Assembly (NCBI GenBank): GCA_031769625.1
Contig: JAUIMM010000636.1
Location: 6,716,501 to 6,780,500, forward strand
Direction: 5' to 3'
From: Taudactylus pleione
Lineage: Eukaryota; Chordata; Amphibia; Anura; Myobatrachidae
Length of the DNA stretch: 64,000 nt
A program made the position numbers and the translations under genes. Below are positions 32,266 through 44,374 of this stretch, piece by piece (positions within the stretch are counted from its first letter, which is position 1; every line of letters begins with the position of its first letter). The notes under the pieces are model-generated. The model did not search any database, was not told the DNA's origin, and saw nothing but the letters and a program-made list of their open reading frames with translations.

Positions 32266-33102
32266 GTAAGTACAGTAGTGTATACTCCAGTACATTGTCT
32301 TCTATCTATCTCCTTTTTTCTCTCTCTCTCTCTCTCTCTCCAGCTCTCTCTCAATGCATTTCCAACCTCTTCTCCTTACACACTAATTCTTTCTGTCCTT
32401 GCCAGGCCATGTAAGTACGGTAGTGTACACTACATTGCTTTCTATCTCTCTCCTTTTTTTCCTTTTCAGTGTCTCTCTTTCTCTCTCTCTTTCTTTCTTT
32501 CTCTCCTGTACTTCATAGGTGCATCTCCAACCTCTTCTGCTGTGTTTTTTTTTATTTTCCAGTATGTTATAGTATGTTTCGGTGACCTGTCTTAAGCATC
32601 TTACTGTACACACTAGACAATTTTGATGAAAGATAAAAACATGGTTCAATGATACAGTATACACTATTGTTCATTTCGTCTAGTGTCTACTGTACAGTAT
32701 GCAGTAAATGACCAACAGTGCATGGTCGCCCCTCAGGTCATCAACCATGTCCCCAGTAAATGCTGTCACAATGACTCCCTTGCTTCACAGATTTATCATG
32801 TACAGTACTGTACTTTAGGAGATACCATTAAAGTATCTCACAGTCATTTTCTTTCTCTTTGCCTTTGTTTATTGCCTTTTACTGTACTGTACAGTACAGT
32901 AACTCACTTGAAGTCATTGGGCCAAATGTAATAGGGTGAGAGTTTAGCAGTAAACTGTCACATTGGCTGAGTTTTATCTAAAAAATACAGTAGTAAAACA
33001 TTTGGATCAGAGTTTACATCATTGAGAGTTTTTTGCCTGTAAAAACATGGGAGTGTGTATGTTCTCAGACTCTGTTAAAATAGGCCAGTTTAAAAAGTTT
33101 GA
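32266..33102. other. Pyrimidine-rich and motif-rich spacer before L1
   Basis: Long CT runs, repeated intron pieces and the 22-base TACTGTA palindrome near 32882. No gene supported. Confidence 0.4.
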
Positions 33103-33117
33103 GAGTTTACAGTTTTT
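33103..33117. repeat. L1 target-site duplication, 3' side
   Basis: GAGTTTACAGTTTTT, repeated at 39550-39564. The T-run after it is the minus-strand poly(A) tail. Confidence 0.85.
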
Positions 33118-33338
33118 TTTTTTTTCATAATAGTTTTTATTGAAAGTTTAATACAAAGAAATGGGGATACAGAAGGAAAAAGAAGGGAAAAGGGGTAAGC
33201 CAGACATATAGCATATCACAATATAAATCAATCGATCTTGGTCCTTGTACATATAATTGATACTTAAACTTTTTAGGACAAGAAAAATGTTTTATAAAAC
33301 ACTTCACAACACATATAGACAAAATACTAAATATTCAG

Positions 33339-36300
33339 TTAATGGAGCTGCCCCGGATCTGCGTGAGGTGAACAGAGAACACCGGGAACAACCGGAACAC
33401 TATAAATGGTGGAATGGCCTTGTTTTTCCCTATATTCTCCCCATTTAAACCATTTCATATGGATGGAATTGACGGAGGAGGAGTATTTCTCACCTGTTGT
33501 TTCAAAAACAAAATGCTTATGGATCTTGTTTTCTATGATTGTGATGTTGGGGAGAGAGGCTGTCTTCCACCCCTGAGCAATTGTAGCTTTTGTAGCAATC
33601 AGCACATGACCCATAATATATCTCTCGCCACGTGATAATTCCCCAGGATAGAAGTGGAATAAGGCAACTAGAGGCTCCGCCTGAATAGTTACACCAACTA
33701 TTTTACTAATCATAAAAAATACTGCATTCCACAAGGGGCGAAGTAGAGGACAGGACCAAAAGACATGAAAGATGTCTCCCACCAAAGCACAACCTCTCCA
33801 GCAATATTGCGAGACAGAGGGCCAGATCTTATGCAGCCTTTCAGGAGTAAAATATGCTCTCTGAAGTAATTTGTAATACATTTCTGAATGGTTGATACAT
33901 TTGGATATAGTAAAACTGGAACGAAAAATAATATTCCAGTCCTCATCAGAAAGGTTCACAGCCAGATCCCTCTCCCATTTAAGCCGACACGGAAGTTTCC
34001 CTTTTTTTTTTAACATTAACATTATCTGATACTGATACCAGCAAGATATACCACCTTTGTGATTAGAGGATCGTAGGCGAGTCAGCAGCAGTGATGGGAA
34101 GGCAGGTTTTTTAAGTGGAGAAGGGAGGTGACTGTGCAACCAATGTCTCAGCTGTAAATATTTATGAAAGTCCTGCCTCGTTAAACCAAATTGCGTTTGA
34201 AGGGACACAAAAGAAGCCAAATCCTCCCCCGCGAATACATCCCCCAAAGAAGAGAGGCCCACCTTCGCCCAGGAACCTAAGTGCATATCAGGGATCAAAT
34301 TGGCTATTGATCGGAGAGACAGATTAGGAGAAGGCAGGGAAATCTCTTCATCTAAGGAAACACAGGTATGCCAACATACTATTGTAGTCTGAACTGCTTT
34401 ACAGAATCCCGGTCTGAAGGAGATTTCAGAAGAGGGCAGCCAGAATAGATCAGGAAGGGGAAAGGGGCGCATAAGTTCCCTTTCAATAATTACCCAGGGT
34501 TTGGGAGAGTCTATTATGAACCAGTCCCTTGCCTGGCTAAGTATACATGCTGAATGGTATCTCTCCAAGTCTGGGAAGGCCACTCCGCCTGTCTCCTTAG
34601 AGAGGGAGAGGGTATTTCTCGCTATTCTGGGTTGATTCCCCTTCCAAATATATTTAGTTAGTATTTGGTAAAATTTGTTACATATGGATTTGGATAGGGG
34701 TCTAGTAATGGTCCGAAATAAATACATTAGTTTCGGGAGCAGCACCATTTTTGCAGCTGCAATCCTTCCTAGCCAGGACACCTCATGTAGCATCCATTCT
34801 TTTGTTAAAGTTTCATAAGCTTTCAAGAGGGGCCCAAAATTACAATCAATAAGATCATGGTCTCTAGCTAAATGCACCCCCAGATATTTGAGGGACCTAG
34901 ATTTCCATGTATATCTATACGTCTCCTGTAGTTTCTCCAAAATTACAGTTGGGATGTTAAGAGGGAGGGCTTCTGTCTTTGCTGTGTTGAGTTTGTAAAA
35001 GGACACTGCTGCGTATTGATCCAAAATGGCATGCAATGCTGGAAGGGACTCTTCTGGGTGGAGTAAACACAGTAAAATATCATCTGCGAATAAGTTTATT
35101 TTATGGGAGAAACCTCCGAGCAAGGGACCATGTATGGATTTGAGGGTTCTGATCATCTCCGCCAGAGGTTCAATGGCAAGCGCAAAGATGAGTGGCGAAA
35201 GTGGGCACCCCTGACGTGTGCCGTTGGTTATGTCAAATTTGTCAGATAGACAACCGTTTACAAATACCTTCGCAGAAGGGCAAGTATATAGGGCCGAAAT
35301 GGAATCTAAAATACCTCCCTGGAAACCGAAACTGTGTAAAACCTTCATCAAATAACCCCAGTGCAGGCGGTCAAACGCCTTTTCGGCATCAAGCGATAGG
35401 ATCAATAAAGGCTCCCTACGGTAGTCATAATATTCTATAATATTGAGAACTCTACGTGTATTGTCTGGGGCTTGCCTATGCATCACAAATCCGACCTGAT
35501 CCGGTTTAATGAGAACCGGCAACAGCCGAGACAGGCGACTAGCAATCACTTTGGCAAACAACTTGACATCTGTGTTCAGCAAAGCAATAGGTCGGTAATT
35601 AGCTACAGCATTAGGGTCTTTGCCGGGTTTTGGTATGGCAATTATACGTGCCTCCAGCATTTCTTCAGGGAATTGCTTAGATTCCGTTGCTTCACCGAAC
35701 ACAGACAACAAAACCGGAGCCAGCTCAGCTTTAAATGTTTTGTAAAAGTTGGCAGAATAGCCGTCCGGACCTGGAGCCTTATCTGATTGCATTTTGCTAA
35801 TGGCTACATCTATTTCCTCCAGAGTCCAAGGAGTGCTAAGGGACAGACAAGCCTCAGAAGACAATTTCGGGAGAGAAAGCCCACTCAAGAATTGCTCAAT
35901 AAGGGCTGCCGTTGGTTGGGCAATATTGGGGTCAACTTTGAGGTTATAAAGTTGCGCATAATAGGTTGCAAAAGCATTAGCTATCTCTACAGGGTCCGAT
36001 ACTTTAGCCCCATGGTGATTGTAGATTCTCTGTATCTGCCCCCTAGCCCTTCGTCCACGTAATTTATTAGCCAACAGTCGACTTGCTCGATTACCAAATA
36101 CATAGAACTTTTGATTTAATCTGGCAATATTACGCTGTACTTCTCTAAGTGAGAAGACATTCACCCTTTCTCGAGCATTGAGGAGTTGTTTATATAATAT
36201 TTTATTAGAGGGGTCTGCTTTATGAGCTTCTTCAATTTGCGCTGCCTCAACTTCCGCTTTCTCATACTGTTGTTTATATTCTCTCTTAAGCCGAGCCGCA

Positions 36301-36378
36301 ACTTGAATTGCTGAACCTCTAATAACTGCCTTCAATGAGCACCAAAAGTTAAATATGGAAGTTTCTTATTGGTACTAA
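33339..36378 (-). pseudogene. L1 ORF2, RT and C-terminal part
   Basis: 998 codons are open from 36335, in a frame that opens at about 36376. Motifs in order: KAPGPDGYSANFYK (residues 186-199), IPKPGKDPNAVANYRPI (234-250), DAEKAFDRLHW (316-326), GTRQGCPLSPLIFALAIEPL (372-391), catalytic FADD (416-419) and KYLGVHL. A long C-terminal region with a Trp/Cys-containing segment (YCWRGCALVGDIFHVFWSCP) follows. It makes cDNA at the nicked target. Together with the endonuclease part (36332-37195) the protein would be near 1285 aa, normal for L1. A one-base indel near 36360-36380 separates the two parts. Confidence 0.92.
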
Positions 36379-37195
36379 GAAAAATAGAAAGAGCCTCCTG
36401 AACTGCTTTATGAGCCTCCGGCTGAGTCAACAGGTGATTACCTAGTCTCCACGGGCCCGGGATTACTCTCCTATTCCCTATATCCCATTTAACAAAAAGG
36501 GGGGAGTGGTCTGACCAAGTCATGGGAAGAATATTGATACTACTAATAGATGATAAGGTCCATCTATCACATAGGGCCAAGTCTATCCGGGAATACGTCC
36601 TATGGACATTCGAATAAAAGGAATAATCTCTTACTGTAGGGTGTTTTGCTCTCCAGGCATCAAACAACCCGTGCTCTACTAAAAGCTGCTGGAAACCCTT
36701 AGAAAACTCCTGTGGTCTATTTGAACGGGAAGTTGTTGAATGGGATCTATCCATGGTTGGATCCAGGACCATATTAAAGTCTCCGAGGAGCAATAATGCT
36801 CCCTTAGAGTGTTTTTGTAAAGTCAAACAGAATTTTCTACAGAAGGCCAATTGCCCTGTATTTGGAACATAACATGAGACAATAGTAACCTCAACATTAT
36901 CTAGTAATCCCACTAGAATTAGATACCTTCCCTGTGGGTCTGCATATTTTGAGGTTAGTGTAAATGCGCAATGTTGAGAAATAAGGATGGCTACTCCTGC
37001 TTTCTTTTGAGGCCCATTAGCTGTGTAGCAATGAGGGAATCTGATGTTATTAAATCTTGGAGGGGCAGACTGCTGAAAATGCGTCTCCTGAATCGCAACA
37101 ATGTGGGCTTTAACCTTAGAAAAATACTGCAGTGCTAAATTTCTTTTTTGGGGAGAGTTCAATCCTTTCGCATTGATTGATAATAAATTAACCAT
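36332..37195 (-). pseudogene. L1 ORF2, AP-endonuclease part
   Basis: 287 codons from Met at 37195. INAKGLNSPQKR (Asn7), IVAIQETHFQ (Glu37), LLLGDFNMVLD (Asp and Asn) and the terminal WSDHSPLFVKW (Asp-His) are the catalytic set of the L1 endonuclease that nicks target DNA. The frame then ends TFGAH-stop, whereas the +1 frame reads on as FNFWCSLKAVIRG into the RT part. A single indel is thus the only obvious lesion in ORF2. Confidence 0.92.
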
Positions 37196-37917
37196 ATCTA
37201 TACAGACAAGGTGTAAAATACTGTGCAGTGACCAACATCAAAATAACAATCCTGGGATTGCAAATCTGGCTGGGGAAAAGAGAAACACATAACAGGGTAA
37301 CATAGATAAAAAGGAAAATAAAAAGGAAAAAAAAAACAGCAGACATTAGAAGGGGTATAAGAGAACATAAACGACCCCACTTGGAGCCAACAAGAGTCGT
37401 GTAAAAAACTACGACTCTTAGGAATTTGTGATTGGGGGGTAGTAGCCTATCCCCGTCACCCATAAACGAAAGTTAATTAACACTATAAATAAACCAAGCA
37501 TAGAACCATATCTTTACATACAAACGAGATCACTCAGGCAATGCAATTATGTGAAAAAGATAGCACGTAGTTTCAGCCTCCCCCCCGAATTTACGGGGAA
37601 GGGGCAGGAAACATTACCCGTAAATAAACAGTACCCAAGTGTAACCCCCTAGGAGAACATGGCCATACAAAACTTGGTAACATATAAAAAAAAACGTATC
37701 CAAAGATACATACAAAAATTTAAATAAGTAACTGGCCTACTTGTAAATGAAACATATACTAGAATTCGAGTAAAATAATACAGTGAAAATGCATTATTGC
37801 CACTCTGAATAGACTAAGACATTCAAAATACTCACAAAACTTTCTCAGGCTATATATAGTAGCATACAGCAGAAAGAAAATTATAGTGTGTACTTATGCT
37901 TGAAATCCCGCTATAGA
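37196..37917 (-). other. L1 inter-ORF spacer
   Basis: About 720 bp without a conserved frame between ORF1 stop and ORF2 start, unusually long compared with mammalian L1. Confidence 0.6.
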
Positions 37918-38873
37918 TCAGTCTTTCTGCAGGTTTTGATTGGATGAAGAATCAAAAGAATTTCCAGCAATGTTCCACCTAGATAGGGTTTTCCACCCTT
38001 CATCCAGGTTTGTAATTATGACTGTGGAACCATCACGTGACACTAGGAGTTTGGTAGGAAAACCCCATCGATAAAGTATATTAGCTCTCCTGAGGGCACT
38101 AGTAATTGGATAGAAGGAGCGTCTCTTTGCCAATGTTGCTTGAGAGAGATCACCAAATAATTGGAGGCCTTTCAAAGCCGCTGCTGATTCCTCTGAAGGT
38201 CTAGCTGCCTTCAATAATGCCTCCTTCATATGAAAGAAATGCATCCGCATTAATACATCCCTAGATGCACCCTCCGGAGCACTTCTGGCTTTTGGAAGTC
38301 GATGAATGCGATCAATAAGAAGGTCATCTGATCGCGCTTCAGGCAGGAGCTTCCGAAATAAATTCAACGTAAATTCGTGGAGACCACTATGGGGAACAGT
38401 TTCGGGAACTCCTCGGAGTTTAATATTGTTGCGTCTTGATCTGTCCTCCAAATCTCCGACTTTCTCCCGAAGAGCAGTAATTTCAGTTTGGAGAGACTCA
38501 TGCTGAACTATGAGGTCATTGTGTGACCCGACTACCTCCTCCATTTTATTTTCAAGGTTATTTGTTCGATCACCGAGGTCGTCAATTGACTGTTGACAAG
38601 CTTGAAGAGTGGCACGAAATTCCGCAGCAACCTCTACTTTAAATTGTGAGAGGAGTAGTTTCATGGTGCCGACTGTGAGAGAGTCACAATCTTTAGGGGA
38701 ACTCGGTGCAGAATCGGTATGAGTGGGCAGGAATTTGCATTAGATGGAGTAGTCAATTTAGTTTTCTGGGGAGCCAACGTCTCCATCCCGATAGCTTTAA
38801 CAGTTTGAGGAGAGGGTTTGAAAAAGGCTATTTTTGAGACAGATTTAGAGATTTTAACTTTTTTCGGGCCCAT
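37918..38873 (-). pseudogene. L1 ORF1 (RNA-binding chaperone), one frameshift
   Basis: The first part, 38661-38873, starts MGPKKVKISKSV (basic N-terminus). The second part, 37918-38664, is 248 aa. A four-base overlap marks the frame break, so an indel lies near 38660-38730. In the second part, residues about 20-80 form a coiled coil (LGDRTNNLENKMEE onward). Residues 84-165 are the RRM, opening RSRRNNIKLRGVPE. The remainder is the basic C-terminal domain (RRANILYRWGFPTKL). ORF1 proteins trimerise and coat the LINE RNA. Total length, about 318 aa, is normal. Confidence 0.85.
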
Positions 38874-39549
38874 AGTAAAATCCAGCGTAATCTCTCACGA
38901 TAAAAAAAAATAAAGTGAATAAAAATGGGTATCACGTGAATGTATGTTCCACTTAACTCAGAAAAGTGTTAGGCCATTGAGATATCAGGGTGACAGGACA
39001 GAGAATTTAATCATCAGGCATAGAGAACTGCATCAGTGTGCCATGTAATATACTTTTCGGCCACCAGAGGGAGCTCACACCTCATACAAGCTCTGTTTCT
39101 ATGGGGAATATTGCAGAAAAAAAAAACCAAGATGGCGTCGTCCCGGGGCTCCGGAGCCCAGCGTCCCCCACACTGTGGTCTTGATATGGGGAACTCCCAA
39201 CAACTTAGGTAAGTCCCCAGGGTACCTTTAGATATGTGTCTGCTGCCCCTGAGCTTGAAGGCAGCAGGTGGACACTCGCGGCAGCGCAGCTATGGAAGTC
39301 GGAGGGCCTCTGAAATCTAGGTCCCGGCTGCAGGGTGGAAGGTAGGCCGCAGCTCTCGGGGAGGCAGGGAAGGTCACCCAGGCACCGCAGACACCTCTGC
39401 TGGCCTCTCTCAGGGTGAGAGACGCAGGGGAAAGTAAATATTTGGCAGTAAGATGCCTTTAACCTGAGCAGTAGGCAGTTTTAGAGAAGGGCTATCAGGA
39501 GCTCTTAAGCCACACTTCCGTCCCTGATGGCTGCCAGGCCACGCCCCCC
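38874..39549 (-). promoter_or_regulatory. L1 5' UTR
   Basis: GC-rich leader with CpGs and CCAAGATGGCG on plus near 39128 (YY1-like core on one strand). It would carry the internal promoter of the LINE. Function inferred from position. Confidence 0.5.
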
Positions 39550-39564
39550 GAGTTTACAGTTTTT
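39550..39564. repeat. L1 target-site duplication, 5' side
   Basis: GAGTTTACAGTTTTT, identical to 33103-33117. Confidence 0.85.
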
Positions 39565-40194
39565 AATTGTACTGTATTACTGTACTCTTCACTTCTCATG
39601 TGAGCACTACAGTACTGTATAGTTCGTACAGTAGACTCTCAGTAGAGTGTGTTTGTTTTTGGTGTTATAGAGGCTCTGGTCAAGATTTGTACAGTAGGGA
39701 TTTATTTGTTTCCAAATTTTTTTGAGGGAAACAGACAGTACATTGTTCCTTTTCCACAGTTCAGACTCCGACTCCACTCATTCCCCCCTCTCCACCACCA
39801 CCATCAACATCCTAATCAGTGGATAGTGGTAATGATTAATACAGTTATGGACTGCTACTGGCTTTTTTTTTAGTGATGAGGTGGAGGAGCCTAGAAGCCC
39901 CAGTGGCTCTTGCATTTTTAATAAGTACTGTACGCTACATTTTCTTCTACAGTATTGCTCTACTTTTTTTCCTTTTCACAGTGTCTCTCTCTCTCCTTCG
40001 TGTACTCCAAAGACCCATCTCCAACCTCTTCTCCTTACACACTAATTCTTTCTTTTCTTGTGTTTTTTTTCCAGTACTGTATGTTTCGGTGACCTGTCTT
40101 AAGGGGCTTACACACCAGATGATTTGCATGAATGATAACAATATGGTTCAATTATATATTGTTCATATCATCTAGTGTGTATGCAGTAAATCAC

Positions 40195-41179
40195 CAACGA
40201 TGTGTGTGCTCGCTTACTCCCTCGAGTGACCAACTATATCCCCAGTGGGCTGTACAGTATATGCAGCCCAATCTAGGGATATTGTTAACCCTCCCACCCC
40301 CACATCTTTCCTTGCTGCCAGCATCAGCAAGTGTGCATAGAGTATACTTGATGATGCTGGCACCATGGCAAACAATATTGCCTCATATACACCTGGTCTA
40401 GTGCCCATGGGCCATACCGTACAGTACTGTCAGTGGATACTGTCAGTAAAGTGTAATAATAGAGTAGTAATAGTACTGTGAGGCTGACTTTAGTGACATT
40501 TTTCCACATTGTTTTGAGGCAAAATCACATGTTTTTTCCCCCACAGTTTGAGACCTGCCCAGGAGCCTACACCAGGGCCGAGCAGCCTTTCCAGGCCGCG
40601 TAAGTACTGTACTGTACACTACTGTACATTGTCTTCTACTATATCTCTCTCCTTTTTTTCCTTTTCATAGTATTTCTCTCTCCTGTACAACAAAGATGCA
40701 TCTCCAACCTCTTCTCCTTACACACTAATTCTTTCTGTACTGTACTTGTTTTCTTTTTTTATTTTCCAGAACTGTACAAGATGTTTTGGTGACCTGTATT
40801 ATGGGGCTTACACACCAGATGATTTTCATGAATGATAACAATATAGTTCAATGATATATTGTTCAAATGGTTTAGTGTGTATGCAGTAAATCACCAAGGA
40901 TCCATGCGCACACTCCCCCAAGGCGTCAATGATATCCCCAGTGGGCTGTACATGCAGACCAATCTGGGGATATTGTTAACAATGCCATGCTGGTGAATGC
41001 AGAATTGCCTACCCTCCCACCTCCTCATCTTTGTGTCTGGTCTAGTGTCCATGAGACATACTGTTCAGCAAGTGGATACTGGCAATAAAGTGTACTGTAA
41101 TAATAGTATTACTGTCTGGTTGAATTTATTTACCTTTTTCCAGATAGTTTTGAGACAATTTTTTTTGCCATAATTCCAG
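40195..41179 (+). repeat. Large intronic duplication, copies b and c
   Basis: 40195-40546 and 40890-41179 match 31835-32205. Each is preceded by GGGGCTTACACACCAGATGA (40105 and 40804) and ends at an acceptor. The intervening 40600-40760 repeats the CTTCTCCTTACACACTAATT block. Confidence 0.65.
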
Positions 41180-41978
41180 AAAGCGAAGGGGTCCAGCCGA
41201 ACTCACCGGCACAGAAGTCAGATGACACTGGTAAAGATTAGTACTGTTAAGGAGACAGTACAGTAGTTCCAGTAATTTTTGGACTTTACAACATTTGTTT
41301 TTCTTTGACACACAGACTGCATTCTTATAGAGGCAGACAGCAGCCCTCCCCCAAGCCATAAGTATAGTAGTGTACAGCACATTGTTCTATCACTGTGTAC
41401 TTACTGTATGTTCCTTTTCAGTGTCTTTCTCCCTCCTATACTGTACCTTATTGAAAGCCTCAATACTGCACTGTATAGAGTACTGTAGTTGATAGTTTCC
41501 ATCATGTTCCCCCCTTCAGACTTTCACACTTACAGTATCTTCAATGTACATTAGAGCCATTGCAGTTTCTTTTTATCTTTAGAGGAAGAGCCAATGGACA
41601 CAGAGGAGGAGGAGGACCCGGAGGCAAGGGCTATTGAAGGTAAATACTGAACAGTAAATACAGTAATGCACTGTACATCACTGTATTACTGGAATGAAAT
41701 TGTTTTTCCAAAACAGAATAAGGTGCGAGATGCAGGCTGTACTGTTGTATCAGCAAGTACAGTACTGTAGTCACATTTTTAAATCACCACTAATCTCAAT
41801 TTACTGTACAGTATACAGAGGGATATTATTCAACACCATGTCACAGCACTTTTACATTACAATATACAGTATCTTATTCATGTTTAATTTTGTTCATGTT
41901 TTATCTTACTGTAATAAAAAAATCTCCATAGTATAACTGCATGAGCTTAATAATACAAGTTTAGAAAGTACAGCACTC

Positions 41979-42256
41979 CAAAGGTGCCCATCCACTTAAA
42001 GATCTGAAAACCACTGCATGATTACGACATTGTAATCATGCAGTCATTTGTCAGTCTGCGATGAGCCTGCTCTGAAGCAGTTGTTCAGTGCAGGGTCATC
42101 AATCATCTGCAAACATGTTTTGCACAATGATAATGTCTAAATGACCAGTGGGTACGCGCATCGCTGGTCATTTTAGACATTTTTGCAAATGATTTATGAA
42201 TGATTACATTATGCTTCATTCGCTCACATCAATCATCTAGTGGATGGGCACCTTAA
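41979..42256. mobile_element. MITE inside the ACTGTACAGT domain
   Basis: The left end AAGGTGCCCATCCACTTA is inverted against the right end TAGTGGATGGGCACCTTA. An internal pair around ATGATTACGACATTGTAATCAT gives extra folding. Non-coding, about 278 bp. Confidence 0.75.
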
Positions 42257-42920
42257 ACCTACACAGGAGGGACAAAATGGCCACTGCATTTTGGAAAACT
42301 GTAGCTTAACACTACTGTACATTAATTAAAGAGTTAAATACATACACTACTGTATACAGGTACAGTATTACACTTTACAGTAAGTGTCTGACTTTTTGTA
42401 GCTGATCAACTTCCCACATACAGTAATAGTCATTAAATTGTGGAAGGTTACTGTATCTAGTCCACACCTAAAGTAAACCTCTGTCTGCCACCCTGCTGCT
42501 TCATTCAGTGTCATGACCTTTGGTGTAGCAATATTTAGACTGTATACTGTTCAGTACTTTTCCTGCATTGTCTTTTACTGTACAGTACTGTAGCTATTTT
42601 ATTGTTTTGTTCATTTATGTAGTTTGATAGGAGCTAGCCAAACCATGTAGCACCATACCATATAAAGGTAAATATAGCACTGTAATGTGAATATATTTTT
42701 TTTCCAATACAGTCTTCCATGGGGCACCCCCCGAGGGAGACAAGGACCCCGAGGGAGGCAGGGACAGGGCCCACTGCCACGCCTGAGAAGAGGTAAAGTA
42801 CTGTACTTACAGTAGTGTCAAGTTTGTACAATATTGTAGATTAGTGTTGTACAGTAATACTGTACCTTTTTTTTTTCTACCCACAGAACTACTTAGGCAG
42901 CTTATAGAGCTGTATTGCTG

Positions 42921-43699
42921 AACACAGCATAAGGTCTTAGACCAATTTTGTAATTTTTTGTTATCTTTAATTTAATTTTGTTTTATAAAAATGTTAAGTT
43001 CTAAACAATGTGTTTTGTCTTTTTTTATGGGATCTGGTTGACGACTGTAATATGTCTATTTACAGTGACAGCTCCACCAACACTATCCACAGCAACACCC
43101 CAGGGGGGGTTTTCTATAGTATTTTGTTAGTCCCAGACACCACAATTTATGAGGGTCGGCAGCTCTGAAATAGGTACAGTACCATTGCTATGGTGGCAAG
43201 ATAATTTGGGGGGCAGGACCCAATATATAAAGTTGCATACAGTACCAAATATTCATTTGTGCATAATACAGTAAGAAAATTACTTACAGTAACATACAGT
43301 ACATGAAACTATTGCAATAATGTACTGTACATGTACTCTACTTTGCAAGTACAAAGTTTCTTTAAATTTGATACTGTAGCAACAATACAGTAAGAAAATA
43401 CTGTAAAGTACTTAATAAAAACATACAACAGTACATTACAGTATACAGCTTTAAATAATACTGTAAGTCACTCATACAGTACTTTTATTAATTTCACACC
43501 ACTCTTAAGCTTTACCTAAATAAATAGACACGACAACAGTATACAGTAAATAGGAAAAAAGAGGCCACAGCCAAATGTATTAATAAAAAAATATACATTA
43601 TACAGTATATACATTACATGAGTTTTTTTCCAGTAAGTCTTTACTCAACAACTGTATTACACTATGACATTAGCCTGCATTTCTAAGAGGGGTGCGGTG
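42921..43699. other. AT-rich spacer between convergent exon sets
   Basis: Contains TTTTATAAAAATG and many TACAGTA words. It could hold 3' ends of both strands' transcripts. No gene seen. Confidence 0.35.
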
Positions 43700-43828
43700 C
43701 CTGCTGCCTTGCAGGTGTACTTCTATAGCATGCTTCGGACCATCTCACCTTCAGCCCATATGTTGCTCAGATGGTCCTGGAATTCCAAGCTGGACACGGA
43801 CATGACTACTGTATAGTACCTAGGAGGA
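43700..43828 (-). other. Possible minus-strand terminal exon
   Basis: After an acceptor-like TTCTCCTAG the minus strand reads SLEFQDHLSNIWAEGEMVRS to a stop near 43721. Short and unassigned. Confidence 0.25.
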
Positions 43829-44374
43829 AGGAGATGACGTGAGAACAGTCAATGCCCACCAATACACCCTACCGGACCGAGGTCTACACAAAAAGATTAG
43901 GGTTTTAAGTGAGAATCATCACTGGCACTATTGGCCTCAGATCCAGAGTTTCACATACAGTATACTGTAGGAACTTGTGCACCAGGTGCAGACTCAACCT
44001 CGCACCAGAGTGCAAGGTCCACTGTATGCCCAGAAGAAAGGAGGATAGGCAGAGATGAATAGACAGTAAAAGACAGACACACAGGTTCCCATCGGAGATG
44101 GTCTTATTCTTCATCCCGCTCTATCCCACACACAGGTCCCTGTACTGTAGGAGAGAGAATACACCATGCAGGGCCTTTTCCTGCTCTAACAGTGTCACAC
44201 TAATCCACTTATCCATATTAATATTGACCCTAACTAACCGGCCTAACAAATTTATTTGGTGAAAAAAGCAGTGCCCCTCAGTCCACAACCCATATAACAA
44301 TTTATTTACAAACAATACATGAAACAAGATGGAATTTGGGTGACCCAGATAGAGGTGAAACCAAAAGGTCTTTT

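Larger units (their letters stand above)
25040..33102. repeat. ACTGTACAGT-rich domain, left part
   Basis: TACTGTA, TACAGTA and combinations such as GTACAGTACTGTA recur roughly once per 60-100 bp by eye, on both strands because the motif is self-complementary. Perfect examples include TACTGTACTGTACAGTACAG near 32882. The inserted Tc1 (29488-31100) lacks it, so the motif belongs to the host domain. The right part continues after the L1 at 39565. Confidence 0.75.
33118..39549 (-). mobile_element. Full-length L1-like LINE (about 6.4 kb)
   Basis: A 15-bp duplication flanks it. The 3' end is an A-tract (T-run at 33113-33125). On minus: a GC-rich 5' UTR of about 680 bp, ORF1, a 720-bp spacer, ORF2 and a 3' UTR of about 220 bp. 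The intact 5' end and duplication show a complete target-primed insertion into the ACTGTACAGT domain. Each ORF has a single frame break. The EN-RT layout and coiled-coil ORF1 place it in the L1 group in the broad sense (L1 or Tx1-like). Precise clade needs a tree. Confidence 0.92.
39760..42920 (+). other. Plus-strand exon-like blocks, right part
   Basis: Blocks with acceptor and donor: 40547-40599 (out of phase, probably decayed); 41180-41230 (51 nt, SEGVQPNSPAQKSDDT); 41583-41639 (57 nt, EEPMDTEEEEDPEARAIE); 42713-42792 (FHGAPPEGDKDPEGGRDRAH then a TGA). 39760 onward reads QTPTPLIPPSPPPPSTS to a stop, and 41318 onward reads CILIEADSSPPPSHK without a good donor. 42887 begins a last block (acceptor CTACCCACAG). 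All open in the same phase as the blocks at 28719-29437, and the content is uniformly acidic and proline-rich. This consistency argues for an ancestral multi-exon gene. No domain was recognised. Confidence 0.4.
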
